A stretch of DNA of 64,000 nucleotides from positions 62,001-126,000 of the forward strand of contig JAZKJV010002327.1 of the NCBI GenBank assembly GCA_037367405.1, in the 5' to 3' direction. This stretch comes from Ottelia alismoides (taxonomy: Eukaryota; Streptophyta; Magnoliopsida; Alismatales; Hydrocharitaceae). The notes below the pieces were generated by a model, which saw only the letters and a program-made list of their open reading frames with translations, ran no database searches and was not told the DNA's origin. This document shows, piece after piece, positions 22,912-36,900 of this stretch. How positions within the stretch are numbered: the first letter of the stretch is position 1; each line of letters begins with the position of its first letter. Position numbers and translations under genes: made by a program.

Positions 22912-25039
22912 GATCTCGCCAATCCACTCATCCTTCGAGCTCATAGTCCCCATATTCTAGTAGGCAGTCGACCCAGTCTGCTCTTTCAGGACCCCTTTCT
23001 AAGGATGTTTGGCATATCATGGCCCACTATGAGTCTCTCGATTTTCCTCCCCATCCATTATACGGAGATGTATATTGAGAGCCCTCTTCCTTAGTCGTAC
23101 ACAAGCCCTGCCCTACCTCGATTCCTATGCATCCATCCTTAGAGTCAGATTCTCCTTCTTCTACATGTCTGATTGTTCATGTGCATGAATGGACTGGGGG
23201 TGGGTAGACGTCAGAGTCCTTCTTTCTATGGGATATTTTTATAGATTGGAGGTAAATATCATTTATAATTTACCATGATATTTTTCAAAATTATTCTCTT
23301 AATACAAAATGTAATTTATAATTTTTTTAGGGAGTTTCTAAATAATAATAGGGTTTCTAAGGAGATAACAAATATTATAAATATGCATTTTACTAGCATA
23401 CAATTCCAGTAGTGATGCATTCCTACTACTGAGCAGAAGAGATTATTTGAGATATTCCTGATAAGAATAGTACTTTAAAGAATTATAAGATAATTTATAA
23501 CTACTTTATTTAACTTTATTATTAAAATTTTCAGAGTATGTATCGTTTTGTATCTGGTTTAGGGAAAGAGGGTTATCGTCGAGCCTTTATTCGTTTGATG
23601 GAGAAGAGAATGTTTGGTACTTTTTTAAGGCAAGGAAGGACTTGCATGCAAAGACGAGTCACGACGAGATGGACTTTGAGGAAATGAAGAGATAGACACC
23701 CGTAGGGTGCACAAAGGAAAGGTAATGACTTTCTTTTCTACGGAAATGTATATTTTTTCATTATTTTATATTCCTTTTATATTTATTGCGGGTGGGTTGA
23801 TTTTTGTGATGCCTTCTTTCTGATGCTAAGTTTGGAAGGAAGTCGACGACGTGAAGGGTAAACCACCAAAAACAAAAAAAATAGGTCGAATATTGGCTCA
23901 AAAGCCACAATCAGATTAGAGATAAGCTAGTATTTTGAGAAAAAAATCAATCTTCCATTTGTATCTTTAACTTGTGATAGATATACATTTTCCTAATAAA
24001 TTAAAATTCTTTTTCGAGCTACTTGGTTGGAAAGAGAGCCATCTTTTCAGGAGTGAAGGTCAAAGTCCCACATGAGCGGGAAGGAAGGAGAGTATCGATG
24101 GTCTTTCTTGAAGTAGGAGAAATAATGGTGAGTATTTTAAAATAACACAAGTTATACTATATTTTATGCATATGTTTATAATTATTTTCTATTTCTATTT
24201 CTGGATCGATATATGGCTCAAGTGCAGAGAAATGGGGGTAGCAATCTTGAGACAAATTGACCCTCCTTTGATAAAGTTATTTGGAAACGGGTATAGTAAA
24301 TCATTTATGTATTTGACTATTTTTTTAATTATATCTAGATTTTTTACAATCAAAATTCTTATAAGTATAGGAGGAAAGGGATGTTGTCGCCAATCAGAAA
24401 CGAACTCTTGGTGGTCTTCCTCCATACTATGTGGAGGAATATCGTCATTACTCCAGTCATCCTATTCACAGTCGCAGTCATCACAGCAACCATCACCGCA
24501 GATGGAGTCCCAGGTGGCGATGATGGTGGAGCAGATTACCAAGCCATGGGAAGAATTCATGACTTACATGTAAGAATTCTCTTTGTAACGTGTAATAGAT
24601 TAATAATTATTTAAATTCACACAATTGTCTTATATGTCATTTACTTTTAGGCCACAAAGACCTCCATCGCAGTCTGAGGAGATTAAATCTTATGAGGAAG
24701 AGGAGAATGATCCAGAAGAAGAAGCACACATGTGCACAAGGTTCAAGGAGAAGGAAAAGGGAAAGAAGAAATCAAAACAAAGTTTGATTTCAAAGAGATG
24801 TAGATCCAAGAAGAAATGATTCGTAGGGTTATAGATGATTAATTATAGAATTTAGCATGTTCTTACATTTGTAAGAACTTTGATGTATACTTTGTATAAG
24901 TACAATGGTCAATCTCGGTGTGTTATTCATGAATTTCGAGGAATTAAGAGAACCACAAAACACTCTAAGGCATTTTCATCTTAATATTAGTGTATTATAA
25001 TATGTATAACTTGTTCCATTGTATACCGAAAACCCCATA
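22912..25039 (+). pseudogene. Unrecognised multi-exon ORF remnant flanking copia B (copy B)
   Basis: The better preserved copy of 5,197-7,106. The open reading starts right beside the LTR (22,940-23,085) with a Ser-rich stretch and LSKDVWHIMAHYESLDFPPH, which looks like real protein sequence, then a Ser/Pro-rich part to about 23,205. Further pieces are at 23,540-23,720, 24,200-24,290 and 24,430-24,570 (SQQPSPQMESQVAMMVEQIT), plus a charged C-terminal piece at 24,640-24,820 ending KKSKQSLISKRC. The gaps are AT-rich and intron-like. The gene was probably part of a transposon accessory ORF, judged only by composition and repetition; no family is assigned. Confidence 0.4.
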
Positions 25040-25233
25040 GGCTCGTCTGGTTATAAGGTTACCCCAGGATTACCTGATTTACCCTACTGCATGCAATCCC
25101 TAGGTTGGAATTCCATAACAAACCAATGCGACATCACATTACATTCCTCATTCCAATCCTCCTAACAATACAAACAACTATTATTCACATGAGGTTACTC
25201 CAACTCAACCCAACCTAATTACCAAACATGCCC
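25040..25233. mobile_element. MITE, copy B (PIF/Harbinger-like ends)
   Basis: The counterpart of 7,107-7,297. The left end is GGCTCGTCTGGTTATAAGG, and the right end read in reverse complement is GGGCATGTTTGGTAATTAGG. CAT lies next to both ends. It has no coding content. Confidence 0.55.
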
Positions 25234-25925
25234 CATGTGTTTCATGGCTTTAGCTTTTAGATATCGATTATCTTTGTGATGAATGAAGTGATTTTATCTT
25301 GTTAAGTCATATTTTACTATTCTATTTTTTCAAAAAAAGTTTGTATAATTTTTTTAAATGAGCATGATATTGTCTTGCTTAATATATATATGTGATGATA
25401 ATCATAATTTGTTCATCTTTTTTTGTTAATAATCTTCTATCTCTTTAATAGTCTTTATGTAATTATATTATATTTTTATATTTCTTTCATGGGAAGAAAA
25501 GTATATTTACATTTTAAAGGACATTTAATAGCTATAAAAATATCCACTACATATTGTTTATATGATTTTTCCATTGATTATATAGCTTTTTCAGTTTATA
25601 TTTCTATTCTATATGGACTTTAACAAATCAACTAACATTTAAAATTCAAAATAAAAAGAATTGGCTTTGAATATTTGAAATTCAAAACGAATCAAATTTG
25701 AATTTAAGTTAGTGAATTCAATTAAAATTTGACTTGAGTTTGAATTCGAAATTTTCAAAATGAATTGAATCCAAATCCAGTTAGATTCAAAGGTATACGA
25801 TTTGATTAGCATTCCTACACCCTAGACATATACATGAGATTTACATGTATAGTAAATAGTTTAAGAAATTTAGATGTAAAAATTAAAGAACATACATAGA
25901 TAAAGAAATATTGACATCACTTTCC

Positions 25926-26560
25926 AGAAGGGTATCGCCTCCATGTGAACCCTAATAATTGAGCAGCGAGTCCTCCGGGTCAGGCAGCGGTGCCTCTTCC
26001 CTCAATACATCACACGAACCACAGGCGGCTCCAAGAGGGTTCCCACAAACCTTCCCCCCTATGTAATGGCAGCCATCGCTACTGCTACTCCCATCGCAAG
26101 GGGCTATTTCAGATCCAGGCGGTGGTGCAGATCTGCTCTACAGCGACGAGCCATAACAGAAGCGTGGCGATCACCTCCAAACCCTCGATCGCCTTCCTCG
26201 TGCACATCATCGTGGTGAGGTCCTTGACTCCATCTCGCTCCTCTGTATGATCACCAGACGGCGCCACCCTCTCAACAACGGCTCTCCCATACAGGCAGAG
26301 CACCTCCTGGCTTCCTCAACCTCATGCGGCACCCCAATCATGCCATTATCCCGTAGCCAACCCCCTCACGCTTGACCCAATCCCTAGGCGACGTCGCGAT
26401 CCACGCCACTCCCAGGCATCCCTTCCACGATCACCAGGCGACCCTGATGGTGAACCCTAGCGGTGCACCCCTTGGCTATCCAGAGATGGGGTTCTCCGTT
26501 GGGAACCCTAAATACACATGGTATTTGGGCCCGGGTTGTGTTGCGTCTGATGTTTATTAA
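25926..26560. other. GC-rich island without a defensible gene
   Basis: Several short frames are open on both strands (25,990-26,250 plus, 26,109-26,303 minus, 26,372-26,560 plus), none with recognisable domains. The composition resembles the promoter-like part of the long LTRs at 48,351 and 51,728. It may be an old LTR fragment. Confidence 0.4.
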
Positions 26561-28368
26561 AAAAAATGAGACATGGAACATGCTCTAAGCCCATGTGGGT
26601 TGTGATTCATGTGAGGTCTGGGCCCAGTTTATGGGCCGTGACATTAAAAAAAAAGAAAAAAAGAAAAAAGGCACGTACAAATAAAAACAAGCCATACACA
26701 AAATAAAAAAGGGAAAGAAAATTGAAAAGCCGTTGAAGAACCTAGAATTTACCCTTTTAATCATGTCATTTTAATGCATTGTAGTTGGATGAATTCAGAG
26801 TTAATCAAAAACCGCAGATTTAATTAATGTCAAATTAAAGCGAGCGGTCAATTTTTTTTAATTTAGTAAGTCCAAGGTCGAACTCAAGGAGGCAACTTTC
26901 TCCTTAGGATGGTTCTCAGTCGATCTCGAAGTAAGGTTTTCAAAGAGGAATTTTTTATATGTTTAAATGCAATAAATGAGGCAAATGCAATTTGGGCAAA
27001 GTTTAAAGGCTTAATTACAAATCTCGATCAAATGAAGTCAAAAAATACTCAAACTTAATCGCAATATGAAATGTAAAAAAATTAGACTAATGTAATTTTC
27101 GGATGCAAGATGAATTTTCTGTGAATAATATAATGCAAACAATAAGGTTTTTAATAATTAATTGTAATAAATATTAAATCTAGTTATTTTCAGTAAAGAA
27201 AGTTACCTAAGATATGTCAATATGTGATCTATGTCAGAAAAATCCTAAATCCTAAAAATGTTAGATTTTAACACCTATTAAAAATTAATTACTGAAATGT
27301 ACAAAATGATTTTTATAGAGAAAGTTATGCATGTAAATTCAATTCTTTTTGGGTACAATGTTAATAACAATTAATTCTACGATATTTGATTTTTTTCATT
27401 TTTTCAAAAATGGTTATTTATCTATAAATTTCTAAGTATTGTTTGGGCAAAATATGTAATTTTTTAAACAAAAATTAATCATTAATTAACCACAAAGCTT
27501 AAAAATACAAAGCACATGCCACATTGTAGAGAATTAATTAAAGAACAAAGTGCAATTATTAGAATAATAGAATGATGCTAAAATGAGGTTCAAAGTAAAG
27601 GGAGAACACATGGTTCATAATACAATTACAAAAATAAAAAATAACATAAATATGCAGACTGGACAAGGACTCAATGATAATTACCTATCCCAAAAGGAGG
27701 AGATGTGAAAATTCTCCAATATGTCACGTGCAATGCGCGTGACCTCTGATTGTGGGCTTCTTTGGAGATAGGTAGAAAGTCGGGGGCTCCTTCGCAAATA
27801 GCCCCAATAAGGGGGTGTCCGTCACGTGAGGGGATACGTGCTTCTCTCTTTTCTTCTTCGTTGATTCCAAGGGGAGGTCATCAGGAGAAGTGGAGCTTGC
27901 GGGTTTTGGAGTGGTGCGCAGGTGCGTGGCGCCAGCGCGCGCCTGCTGGATGATGGTTGGAGGAGGCGCCTGCTGCGTGTGGGCTTCTGTTCCAAGCACG
28001 ATGGCTGACGGGTGGCGCTGGCCGGTTGTAGGAGGGTGAGGCGATCATTGCACCCGGGACTAGAGGTGACGACGTCGGTGGTAATGATGAAGTGGCAGGC
28101 GGTCCCCGACGTCGAGGCGGTGCCATATGCGTGGAGGTGGGCCCAAGGGCACAGGTGCACGGTGGAGAACGTTATGGATGCGATGGGGGTCCGGCCATGA
28201 GTGATTGGCTACACGAGGGTGTGCTCCAATGCACGGTGATAATGTCTCTCGAGGTAGAGGTGGGTGATGAAGCTATTGTTGCGGATGATGATGGTGGACA
28301 GTGAAGCAGCCCTTGCGTCTGAAGGTTGATGGAGGTAGCTAGAATGATGAAGAAGGTGAGTTGCTGGT
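26561..28368. repeat. Probable decayed long-LTR sequence
   Basis: An AT-rich part (26,640-27,700) is followed by a GC-rich part (27,720-28,368). Near 26,876 it reads AAGGTCGAACTCAAGGAGG, close to AGGGTCGAACACAAGGAGC, which occurs about 170-200 bases inside both solo LTRs at 48,351 and 51,728. The order AT-rich then GC-rich also fits those LTRs. Ends are not visible. The ORFs at 27,724-28,304 overlap on both strands and are not called. Confidence 0.4.
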
Positions 28369-28980
28369 TGTGAACCCCCTCGGATCCGGGTACCCGTTAA
28401 CAACACTTTCGTGGCATTTTATTCACTAGAGACCGCACAAGCTACTGAAAATGTAGGGAAATTTCACGTGTTTCTGCCATGACATTCACATTCAAATAAA
28501 TAAACCATATAGACAAGAAAAAGAAGTGCCACAAAAATTTCATTCATTTCCTTATAACATTACATGTAACAAAAGAATGTATTACAATGTACATGTATAT
28601 CTCAAAATATATGACTGAAGAGAAAGGAAACATAAACATCATAAACCGAACCAAAAACTTAAACAAAAGACATCATACCATCTGGAGTACACACGGTCAC
28701 CAGAAGTCATCAAACCACAACTGCGTTGAAGGCTCCTTGCCTGCCATGCGTGCAAGGAAGAAGAGGCATCAGCGGTTGCTGGTACTTCCCAAAAACTTAT
28801 AAAAATAAACCGGCATTTAAAATGTTCAAAAGCAAGCAAGTAGAAAGGCAGGAACTACTAACATTTATTTCTACTTGCGTGTGTAAAAAGGTTTTCAAGT
28901 TGCTTTAAGCACCTCCCATGATCACCCATTATCCCAACATTTCTTATATACAACATATTTATATTATAATTGATTGATCA

Positions 28981-29019
<39 letters not shown>

Positions 29020-30165
29020 CTCATATTATTCAGAGATCATGTTTGTAAAATTTTGATGATGGGAAAGTTGAGTTTGGAAAGGTTCCTTGATTTTATTTAA
29101 ATTCTCAAGTCTAGTGGATAGTCTGTGGTCTTGGTATGTGTGTAACCTCATACTATTACTCTAAGATATGGGTAATGTCTTAGGGTTGGGGTGCCTCCGT
29201 AGGCATGCGGTACTGTATAATGCATCCTAACTAAGTTCCCAACACGTCCACTAGATTATAGGGATTTCGAATCAAATTTTATTATAGTCACTTCCAATCA
29301 TATCAACTTTAATTGTAACTCCTCCAAATCTCAACTGCACGATCTCAGATGTAACTCTAGATGACTTAGATATAGACATGGATTATTTGGATGTAGAATT
29401 GCCAAGTCTACTAGCGAAAGTAAACAAAACTCAAGCGGTGAGGTAGCCTACAAAAGGGCTCTTCCGTCTCACCCTCTAATCGGAAGTGTGATCCAATAGA
29501 GGGAAAGATCTACTCCAAAACTATGTCATCGAGACGGGTGAGAGAGACTCTCCAAAAAAGTCACTCTAGTAACTGGCCCGACTAGTATGTGCAAACGAGC
29601 TCGTACGAAAAACTTAAAAAAAGGGTCCCCTGCATGGGTATCCTAAAACAGTGGGGTCAGTGGAGCTGGTCAAAAGTCGGGATCCCAACGAGGCGTAAAA
29701 ACACTGCGAGCTAGCGTAAAAACCGTGAAAATGACTGGGATCCTAAACCTGCGCACGTGGAGGCCGCTGCCCTAACTGGGCTTCCTATCTCCCGCCCAGC
29801 TGAGGGTCACCGTGCCCTCGCATGGTCAGGTGTAAAGGTCAGAATGACTGGCACAATATTAATTATCGTTCATTGTTGTTCATCTTCATTTTTACTTGCT
29901 TTGACTATTTCTTTCTTCATTCTCATTGTGATCAGCTCTACAGATCTATAGATCTTTTGGCCATTAATCCTATTGATATTACTCTATGGTTGACTCTTAC
30001 AACTTCACAAATTCGTCGCTACCTAATACTGATAATAAATATGTAGTTAGTAGATTATACATAAAGACCACTTGATAGAAAAACTTTCCAATCATAATGA
30101 TCTTGGAGAAGTTGGGGTTAATTTTTTACACTAAACCCCCGCATTTTAATTAATTAGTTATTTAA
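28369..30165. repeat. Repeat R, copy 1 (LTR-like)
   Basis: It begins TGTGAACCCCCTCGGATC and matches 55,855-61,968 (interrupted there by a young copia) to about GTTATTTA at 30,165. A TG start and a possible end at CCCCCGCA (30,143) would make an LTR of about 1.78 kb, but homology seems to run some 20 bp past that point. No 5-bp target duplication was found at either choice of end. A pure TA microsatellite at about 28,984-29,015 is private to this copy. Confidence 0.7.
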
Positions 30166-31446
30166 TATCAGATATCTTAGGTTTTCAAATTAGAATTTGG
30201 ACTGATTTCCCTTTCTATTTTATTATGTAATCTCTACAACTAAACCAACCTCTTAAAAGTCAAGAAGCATTTCATCGAAGCAAAAGCTTGGAAGTCAAAT
30301 TGAAGATAGCAGACTTAATTATAGGACTACCTTACCCTTAAAAGAAACACAATAATGACTTACTGATTGGATTACAAACTTGCTACATGGTCTTCTAATT
30401 TAACAATCATTATCCTATTGCAACTCAGTCAACCAGAATTTCTTAAAGAAAATAACAATAAACAGTTCTCCTCTAATTCAATAATAGCATGTTTCACCTA
30501 TGTTCTAGGAAAATACAGATTAAACATGGACATAAGCCTTATATTATCGTAATAAGTAATTACTTTGATGCCCTATCATAATGAGATTAAAATTCAAATA
30601 AGTTGATTTCATAAATAACATATTGGACCTCCGTAAAGAGGTTATTTTCAAATGTTTAATGTATTATAAAATGATAAGCAATTATCAATAAGAGATTAGT
30701 AATGAAAAAGGTTGATATGGCATCAATAGAAGAGAAATGACAGTTTTTATTTACATTTTCCAGGCAATTAATAGAAGTATCTATCCAGGAGTGTTCCCTG
30801 ACGATAGTATACATGTTGCAAGGAATTTCTAAATATATAAAAGATTATTAAAGCCAGGATGGAAAAGGGTTGGATGTATCATTAAAGAAGGGGCAAGAAA
30901 TAGCAAGAGGCTTAAGAGGTCATGATGAATGGGGTAAAACAGAACCACAAATATACAGATTTTGGCACCTGTGAAATCACTAGAATATGATAACAAGCAA
31001 CTTCCAACCAGATGCAATAAATGAAGGAAACATAATGGTGTAAAATATAGTATAACTTGCACTTAACAACAACCAAAATGACAACTTTGTCCTAAAATTG
31101 GTAGTGTTTTCTCTTCTTAGATTTCGAGGATGGGTTTAGTTTAGAAATAGCGGAAATATAAGTCCATTGCCAACCCAAATCTGCATGTGTTTATACATAC
31201 AAAGGTTGTCTAATATATATGTATTTATTTAATGGGATAAACCAATACCAACATTCACTAGTACCTAGGATAATTAATGAAATCATATGAAATCTCCTAG
31301 TGATTAGTTATATGACATTTGATCATGCCTGACAACCAAGAATGGGCTTAGAATTGTACATATGATCAGTTCAATGTGCTTGCATGGCAACAAGGAAGAG
31401 TTGGATAGGGTTGTACCTTCAACTTTAATTATTTGGAGGATTTCTT
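30166..31446. other. Unassigned AT-rich DNA left of copia C
   Basis: No element is recognised. It and the DNA at 41,949-43,045 were continuous before copia C inserted. At about 30,764 a TTTTCCAG acceptor-like site precedes a short open stretch (AINRSIYPGVFPDDSIHVAR) ending in a stop. This is too little to call an exon. Confidence 0.35.
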
Positions 31447-33944
31447 TGTTGGAAATGCGAGCCCACGGCGAGCCATTATGCAATAAATGTTATTGCACAT
31501 ATCATTCCCTGATCTGAAATGAAGAATGAATAATTTGTATAATAGGTCCCTTAGTACAATTAGGGTTATGTACCATGGCCATCTTAATAATCATACAGCT
31601 GTTGATTCAACTATTGAATCATAGAGGCTGGTGCTTGGATGAATATCAAAAGAGTTAGATTGAGGACTCATCAAGCACCGTCAAATGATTGTTAAGAGAT
31701 GATCTCCAGCCTGAGTAGGAGATGGCAATCCTTATCTCTGAAGGCTGATATCTGACCGACCTCTTGATGCAGGTCCTCTGCATAGGAATAGAGATTCGGA
31801 GGTGTCAGATTAGTTAGGTCAAAGAGTTGACTTAACGAGATCGAGATAACCAAAGTCCTATATCATATGCTGTCATGATATAGGCACGCATCCTTTGACC
31901 GGAGACAGATGTGTTGCTATATGTCCAAGTATGTACATTTGGCAGACCAATAGGTTGATGACCTAATCAAGGTCTATACACCGGCGCGCTGGTGTGCATA
32001 TAAGGGCATATGAGTAATACGATCTCTCAAAGGGATCATACAGGTTCAGTCACTGAACCGGAAGACATGAGCTCACTCATGAGATATTGGGAAGAATCAA
32101 ATTCCATGCGCATGGTCGTCTCGCTTTGGAAGCTTGACTGAATTTGTAGGTTTGATATATACTTTTAGTATATGATCAAGACCTAGGTATGATGTACACT
32201 TTTGGAAAGTGTATGATCGATACCAACTCCCAATGATCGAATGAGAAACTTACTGATAAAACCATGAAGTAGACAGTATAAAGTTGATCCGATACTTCGG
32301 GTTTAGTCTAAGTCTTCCAGTATGCAGGATGTACAGGTATTGGGAATACCTGAGGGTGATTTGATCATAAACGATTGTATAACCATGACGCTTCCATTCC
32401 TAGGGAGTGATGAAACGGGTATGGATTTTAGTGACTCCTCTCAGTAGAGAAGTGATCTGATCTTGGTCCAAGTGTTGGACATTGATCTGAATGTGATTCA
32501 GATACAATGAGAAGATTAGATTTACGGTCTTGATTTAATCAAGCATCTATGGGAGGCCCGCGATCTGGATTTGAGATATGATCTCAATATCCATGTCACT
32601 ATACGTGGAACAATACAATCGCCCTGTCCTTATCTCCAAGTATCTGAGGAGAAATAGCATTGTTCTTAAATGGTTTAAGAACAATTCCATAAGATCTAAG
32701 CAAAGAGAATTTGATAATTAAAAGTGTTTTAATTATCATGATGTATGAGAAATTATCCAATATGATTAAATGTGATTTAATTAGTTTGGATAAGAATAAT
32801 GTGGATAGAGATATCAAAATTATTTATAATATATTATAAATGTGATTTATAATGTATTAGAGAGAGTTAATTATAATTTATATATGTTGATTAATTATGA
32901 TGTGTATTGGATACACATTGTGTAATTAATTAACAATATGAATTACATGATGTTTTGGGTTGTGAATATGATTCACAATTTTTCCATGGCAAGATTGCAA
33001 TTTTCTCAAAGATAATTGTGAATTATTTTTTTGAGAAATAAAACCCAAATTATTTTGTTGCAAATAAATAAAGAGAGATTACATGGAGATTGCAATCTCC
33101 ATGCAATCCAAGGTGGACGGCACACCACTCCTAATTGGAGTGGGTGTGCGCCTACATGGAAGGCACATGGAGATGAAATCTCCATGTGTCTTCTCTCCTT
33201 ATTTGTTGGGTTAATTTAGGAGCAAATTATATTTGATTTTATCAAATATATTTTGACCTAAATTTGTTGCTTTTGACAACAACAATCTCAGCCATTGGAT
33301 GAACATAAATCAATCTCATCCATTGATTTTATGTGTCCCATGGATTGAGATCCATGGATCCCAAAATCCTATAAATAGAGAGGCATACTTGGCTCTCTCT
33401 TTAGACATGCTATTGTAGCACAAACTCTCTCTCTCTTTCTCATATACACGACAGCCCTTCTCTCCCTCTCTTCTTGGTGGCCGTCCACCTTGGTGGAGAG
33501 AAACGTCGACGCCCGCGCCATCGTGCTGCCGCTTCGACTCTCTGCGGTTCTTTGTCTTCTTGGAGTGCTTCACTCACGAAGGAGACGTTTGATCTCGTGC
33601 GACGAGATCAGGAGCAACCGCGCTTGGATCAACTTGGATTGCGAGGACACCGCGACTCATCTCCGCGCTCGCAAGCCGTTACTCCGACGATCGGACTTGA
33701 GACAGGAGGTCTCTTTTCGTAGAGACTCGATCAACCACGCTTCAAGAGGTATTGCATTATACTTGATGTGGTTATAGATGAAACGATTTGAGAATGGTTC
33801 TCGGATCATGTGGTTTCATCGGTTTAAAAAAAAAATTTAAAATTCCGCTGCTCCGAACAACTAGTACGACTAGTCGTTCTTCGTCGTATTCGATACGACG
33901 ATCACGCTTCCGTGATGCGCTTGAGGATTTCTCCATATCCTTCA
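31447..33944 (+). mobile_element. 5' LTR of copia C (2,498 bp)
   Basis: It starts TGTTGGAAATGCGAGCCC and ends CATATCCTTCA. A TATA box CCTATAAATAG at 33,368-33,378 lies 3' of the middle. The GC-rich tail (33,480-33,760) is presumably transcribed leader. ORFs inside (33,031-33,219, 33,316-33,573, 33,490-33,777) recur in the other LTR only because the LTRs are nearly identical. Confidence 0.95.
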
Positions 33945-33946
33945 AG

Positions 33947-33959
33947 TGGTATCAGAGCC
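33947..33959 (+). other. Primer binding site of copia C (tRNA-iMet)
   Basis: TGGTATCAGAGCC lies two bases after the LTR end, a perfect complement to the initiator tRNA-Met 3' end. It sets the element's direction as plus. Confidence 0.95.
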
Positions 33960-36900
33960 TTAGGTCGACGGTTTCGAATATGATTCGAAAAACCGAGGAC
34001 GACTTGGGTTCGTTAAGGTCGCGAAAGTTTTTATCGCATTTGATTTCGCAGATCTGTTTAGTAAATAAATTCGGCACTGTTTAAATTGTTTAAACACGAA
34101 TTTAATACTTGGATTTTGTTCCCCATTAAATAAGAAAACCATAGGAACTGAGTTTACGTAAATCGGATTTCGTATGCTCTAGATATGGTTGTTTTAATGA
34201 ACATGTATACACTGTTGCGGGAACTGTAGATCTGAACGTGATTAAAATGTTAATTACTGTTTAGACTTACCTCGAAATGCGTGTAACATCACTTGTGTTC
34301 TGTCCTAAATCAAATTAGCAATCTATGAAAATTGATTTTGTCTAATTTGGATTTAATATGATTGAGATATGCTAATTTTAGTAAGAAGGGGTCACTGCTG
34401 AAATTACAGTCCTAATCTAGAACCAAGTGATTGTCAATTAGTGAAATTAATTGTTAATTTCGTGAAATAATCATGAAAAATATTTGTGAAATATTTGAAG
34501 ATGATTATTTACATAATTGACTTGGCCTCATCCAATTAATTGATTAGATTTGATCTAAATCTTAATTGGAAACACATTCATCAAACTTAATGTTTGATTG
34601 GTGATTGTCATTTAATCATTTAGTGAAATTAAATTGTTTAATTTCCTAGAATAATTGTGCATAAATATTTGTGAAATATTTGATGATAATTATTCCCTTA
34701 AATGACATTGCCTTAACCAATAATTGATTAAGATGTGATCTAAATCATAATTTGGAAACAACAATCTTCAAACTTGATGCTTGAATAGGATTTGGGAATT
34801 TGTCTAGCAAATTTCCTTATAATCAAAAATATTTTGATTATTACTATATGATACAATTTCGGTTGTATAACCGATGATCATCTCAAGTACAAATTAATCA
34901 ATTTGGCATTATCCTTTCCCGAGGCGGATATGGTGCCTAGTCGGAGAGCATTGGGGTTGCGGGTTGCAACGTATGTGGTCCGTCCCACTCTCGTCGGTAC
35001 TGGCCATGACAGCGGGTAGGGCCGGGATAATGTCCGAGGGATTAAGATGTATTTTTCTAATTATTAAAATTCGAATTAATACGTATTTTGAGATATTACC
35101 ATATATGTATTCAAGTAAAATAATCAAGTTTGATTGATTGAATTGGATTGATAATTAATTTAATATGATTAAATTGATTATGTCCAATTGAAATACTCTA
35201 ATATGATTAGAGCTAATAATTCCCTTGGAAGAATTAATTATGTGAATGTGATTCACGATAATTAATTAAAATTTGAATATGATATGGAGGATCACATAAG
35301 TGACATCCATGGTCTCCCGTCAAGGCGGAGGGTTCCGTCGCCAGGGATTGCATGTGGGAGACGCCTGTCCGAAGTGACAGCTCCTGTATGCAAGCGCATC
35401 TGGATCGGGCTCGTCGCTTCTCGAAAGAGTAAGGACGTATGCGTAGTGACCCCAGTATCGGGTCCTCATATTATTGGGGCGATATTGGATTGCGCATAGC
35501 GAGTTGTATTCCTGTTGACGGTTGGTTCAATTAATGACGGGTCAACATCGCCTTAGGGGTGGTGGGCCCGGGTGTTAAAGACCGAATTGGGAGATGCAAG
35601 TTGGACTTGCAAGGCGGAATGTGTTCCCGCTTCTTTTTATCCGAGTTGTAGGTTCTCATATTATTGGGATGCAACAAAGATAAGGAAGGAGATCCCAGAT
35701 CTTGCTTGAGATATAATGGTGAGTATATCTCTTACATTGAAAGTGATTAAGGGAATGAACTTTCAATGTTGACATGGCAAGACAACTTTGATATAAAAAT
35801 TCCTAAATCAAAGTAAAATATAAATTTATATATTTATGCAAATTTCTTATTTCAGATAATCCTTCATTAAAACCCACTCAATGATATACTCAATAATAAC
35901 CAGTAAAATATCATGGATTGGACACATGATCCAGATATTGTACTTGCAATTGGACACATAATGTATGTGGTTGCAATGTGCAAGTTTCCTCATAATATTG
36001 AGGAATGACAATTAAATAGATGATAGGACTACAACCCTAGGGTTTGTATGTCTCTATAGTCTTGGTATCATCAAATGTACTTTGGAAGTGACATGTTGAT
36101 GATGATCATAATTGTCATATAATCCTTATAAAATCTAAGAAGATATTATGGCATACATATGTGCTCTTGACATTTATCATGAATGACATGGTTCACTGCA
36201 TCATGCAGAATGGTGGCTCTGTAAAAAGATGATGTATTCAAATTGTTTGAGTACCTACCTGAACCTTTGTTTTTAAGAGTTTAAATGGATGTAGATGATG
36301 AGTGTCATCATTCTACTGTTTATACTCTAGTTATCCATGAAGCTTCATAATATTCATATTGTATGAATTTAATGAAGCATGTATAAATGTTGAACAACTC
36401 TTACTTTGAATTCTTTTGAATTTAAAATAAGAGATCCTCTGTCTTGAGCAATGATTGCTTATAGATAAAGGGAGCGCAGTGGAAGCATGGGTTGGACCCA
36501 AGAAAGAAGGAAAGTCAAAGAGTTGACTGGACTTCTATGACTTCCATATGACATCCAAAGAGTTGGATGAATGCCAATACTGCAATAAGTTGATGTGTTG
36601 ATAGTATGACTATCAAGTCTGTTTAGAATCCTTAGAAAAGGACTCGGATGGAGCATCAGAGTAATCTACATAAATCATTGATATTGACTTACTTATTGAA
36701 TAAGATAAAGTCAAATAATTGTATCTCAATCTTCTAATGACATTTGCAATGGGTTGCATATGTTTTAGAAGACTGGAAAATTTGATCTTAAAGGTTTATA
36801 GTTATCCACGTGAGTATTGATGCAACTGTTGCAACAATCTCTGTTGGATTAATAGACTTGTTAATTTCAGTGGGAGAGCCCTTAGTCTTAGAGAATGTCT

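Larger units (their letters stand above)
19132..25925. repeat. Duplicated block, copy B
   Basis: This is the partner of 1,453-7,985. Copy B has the complete junction between LTR and flank that copy A lost, so it is the better guide to the ancestral arrangement. Copy-specific small indels include the extended GA run at 22,628-22,660. By eye about nine bases in ten agree, which would make the duplication much older than the complete copia insertions at 31,447 and 56,442. Confidence 0.8.

Noticed and set aside
27724..28304. Cluster of GC-rich ORFs as a host gene
   Set aside because: Frames overlap on both strands, lack a domain and lie in sequence that resembles decayed long LTR.
33316..33573. 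Conserved 85-codon ORF present twice (also 41,315-41,572)
   Set aside because: Conservation is explained by the near-identity of the two LTRs of copia C; no domain is seen.
35284..35499. 71-codon ORF in copia C interior
   Set aside because: Isolated open frame in a GC-richer patch without a domain or neighbouring exons.
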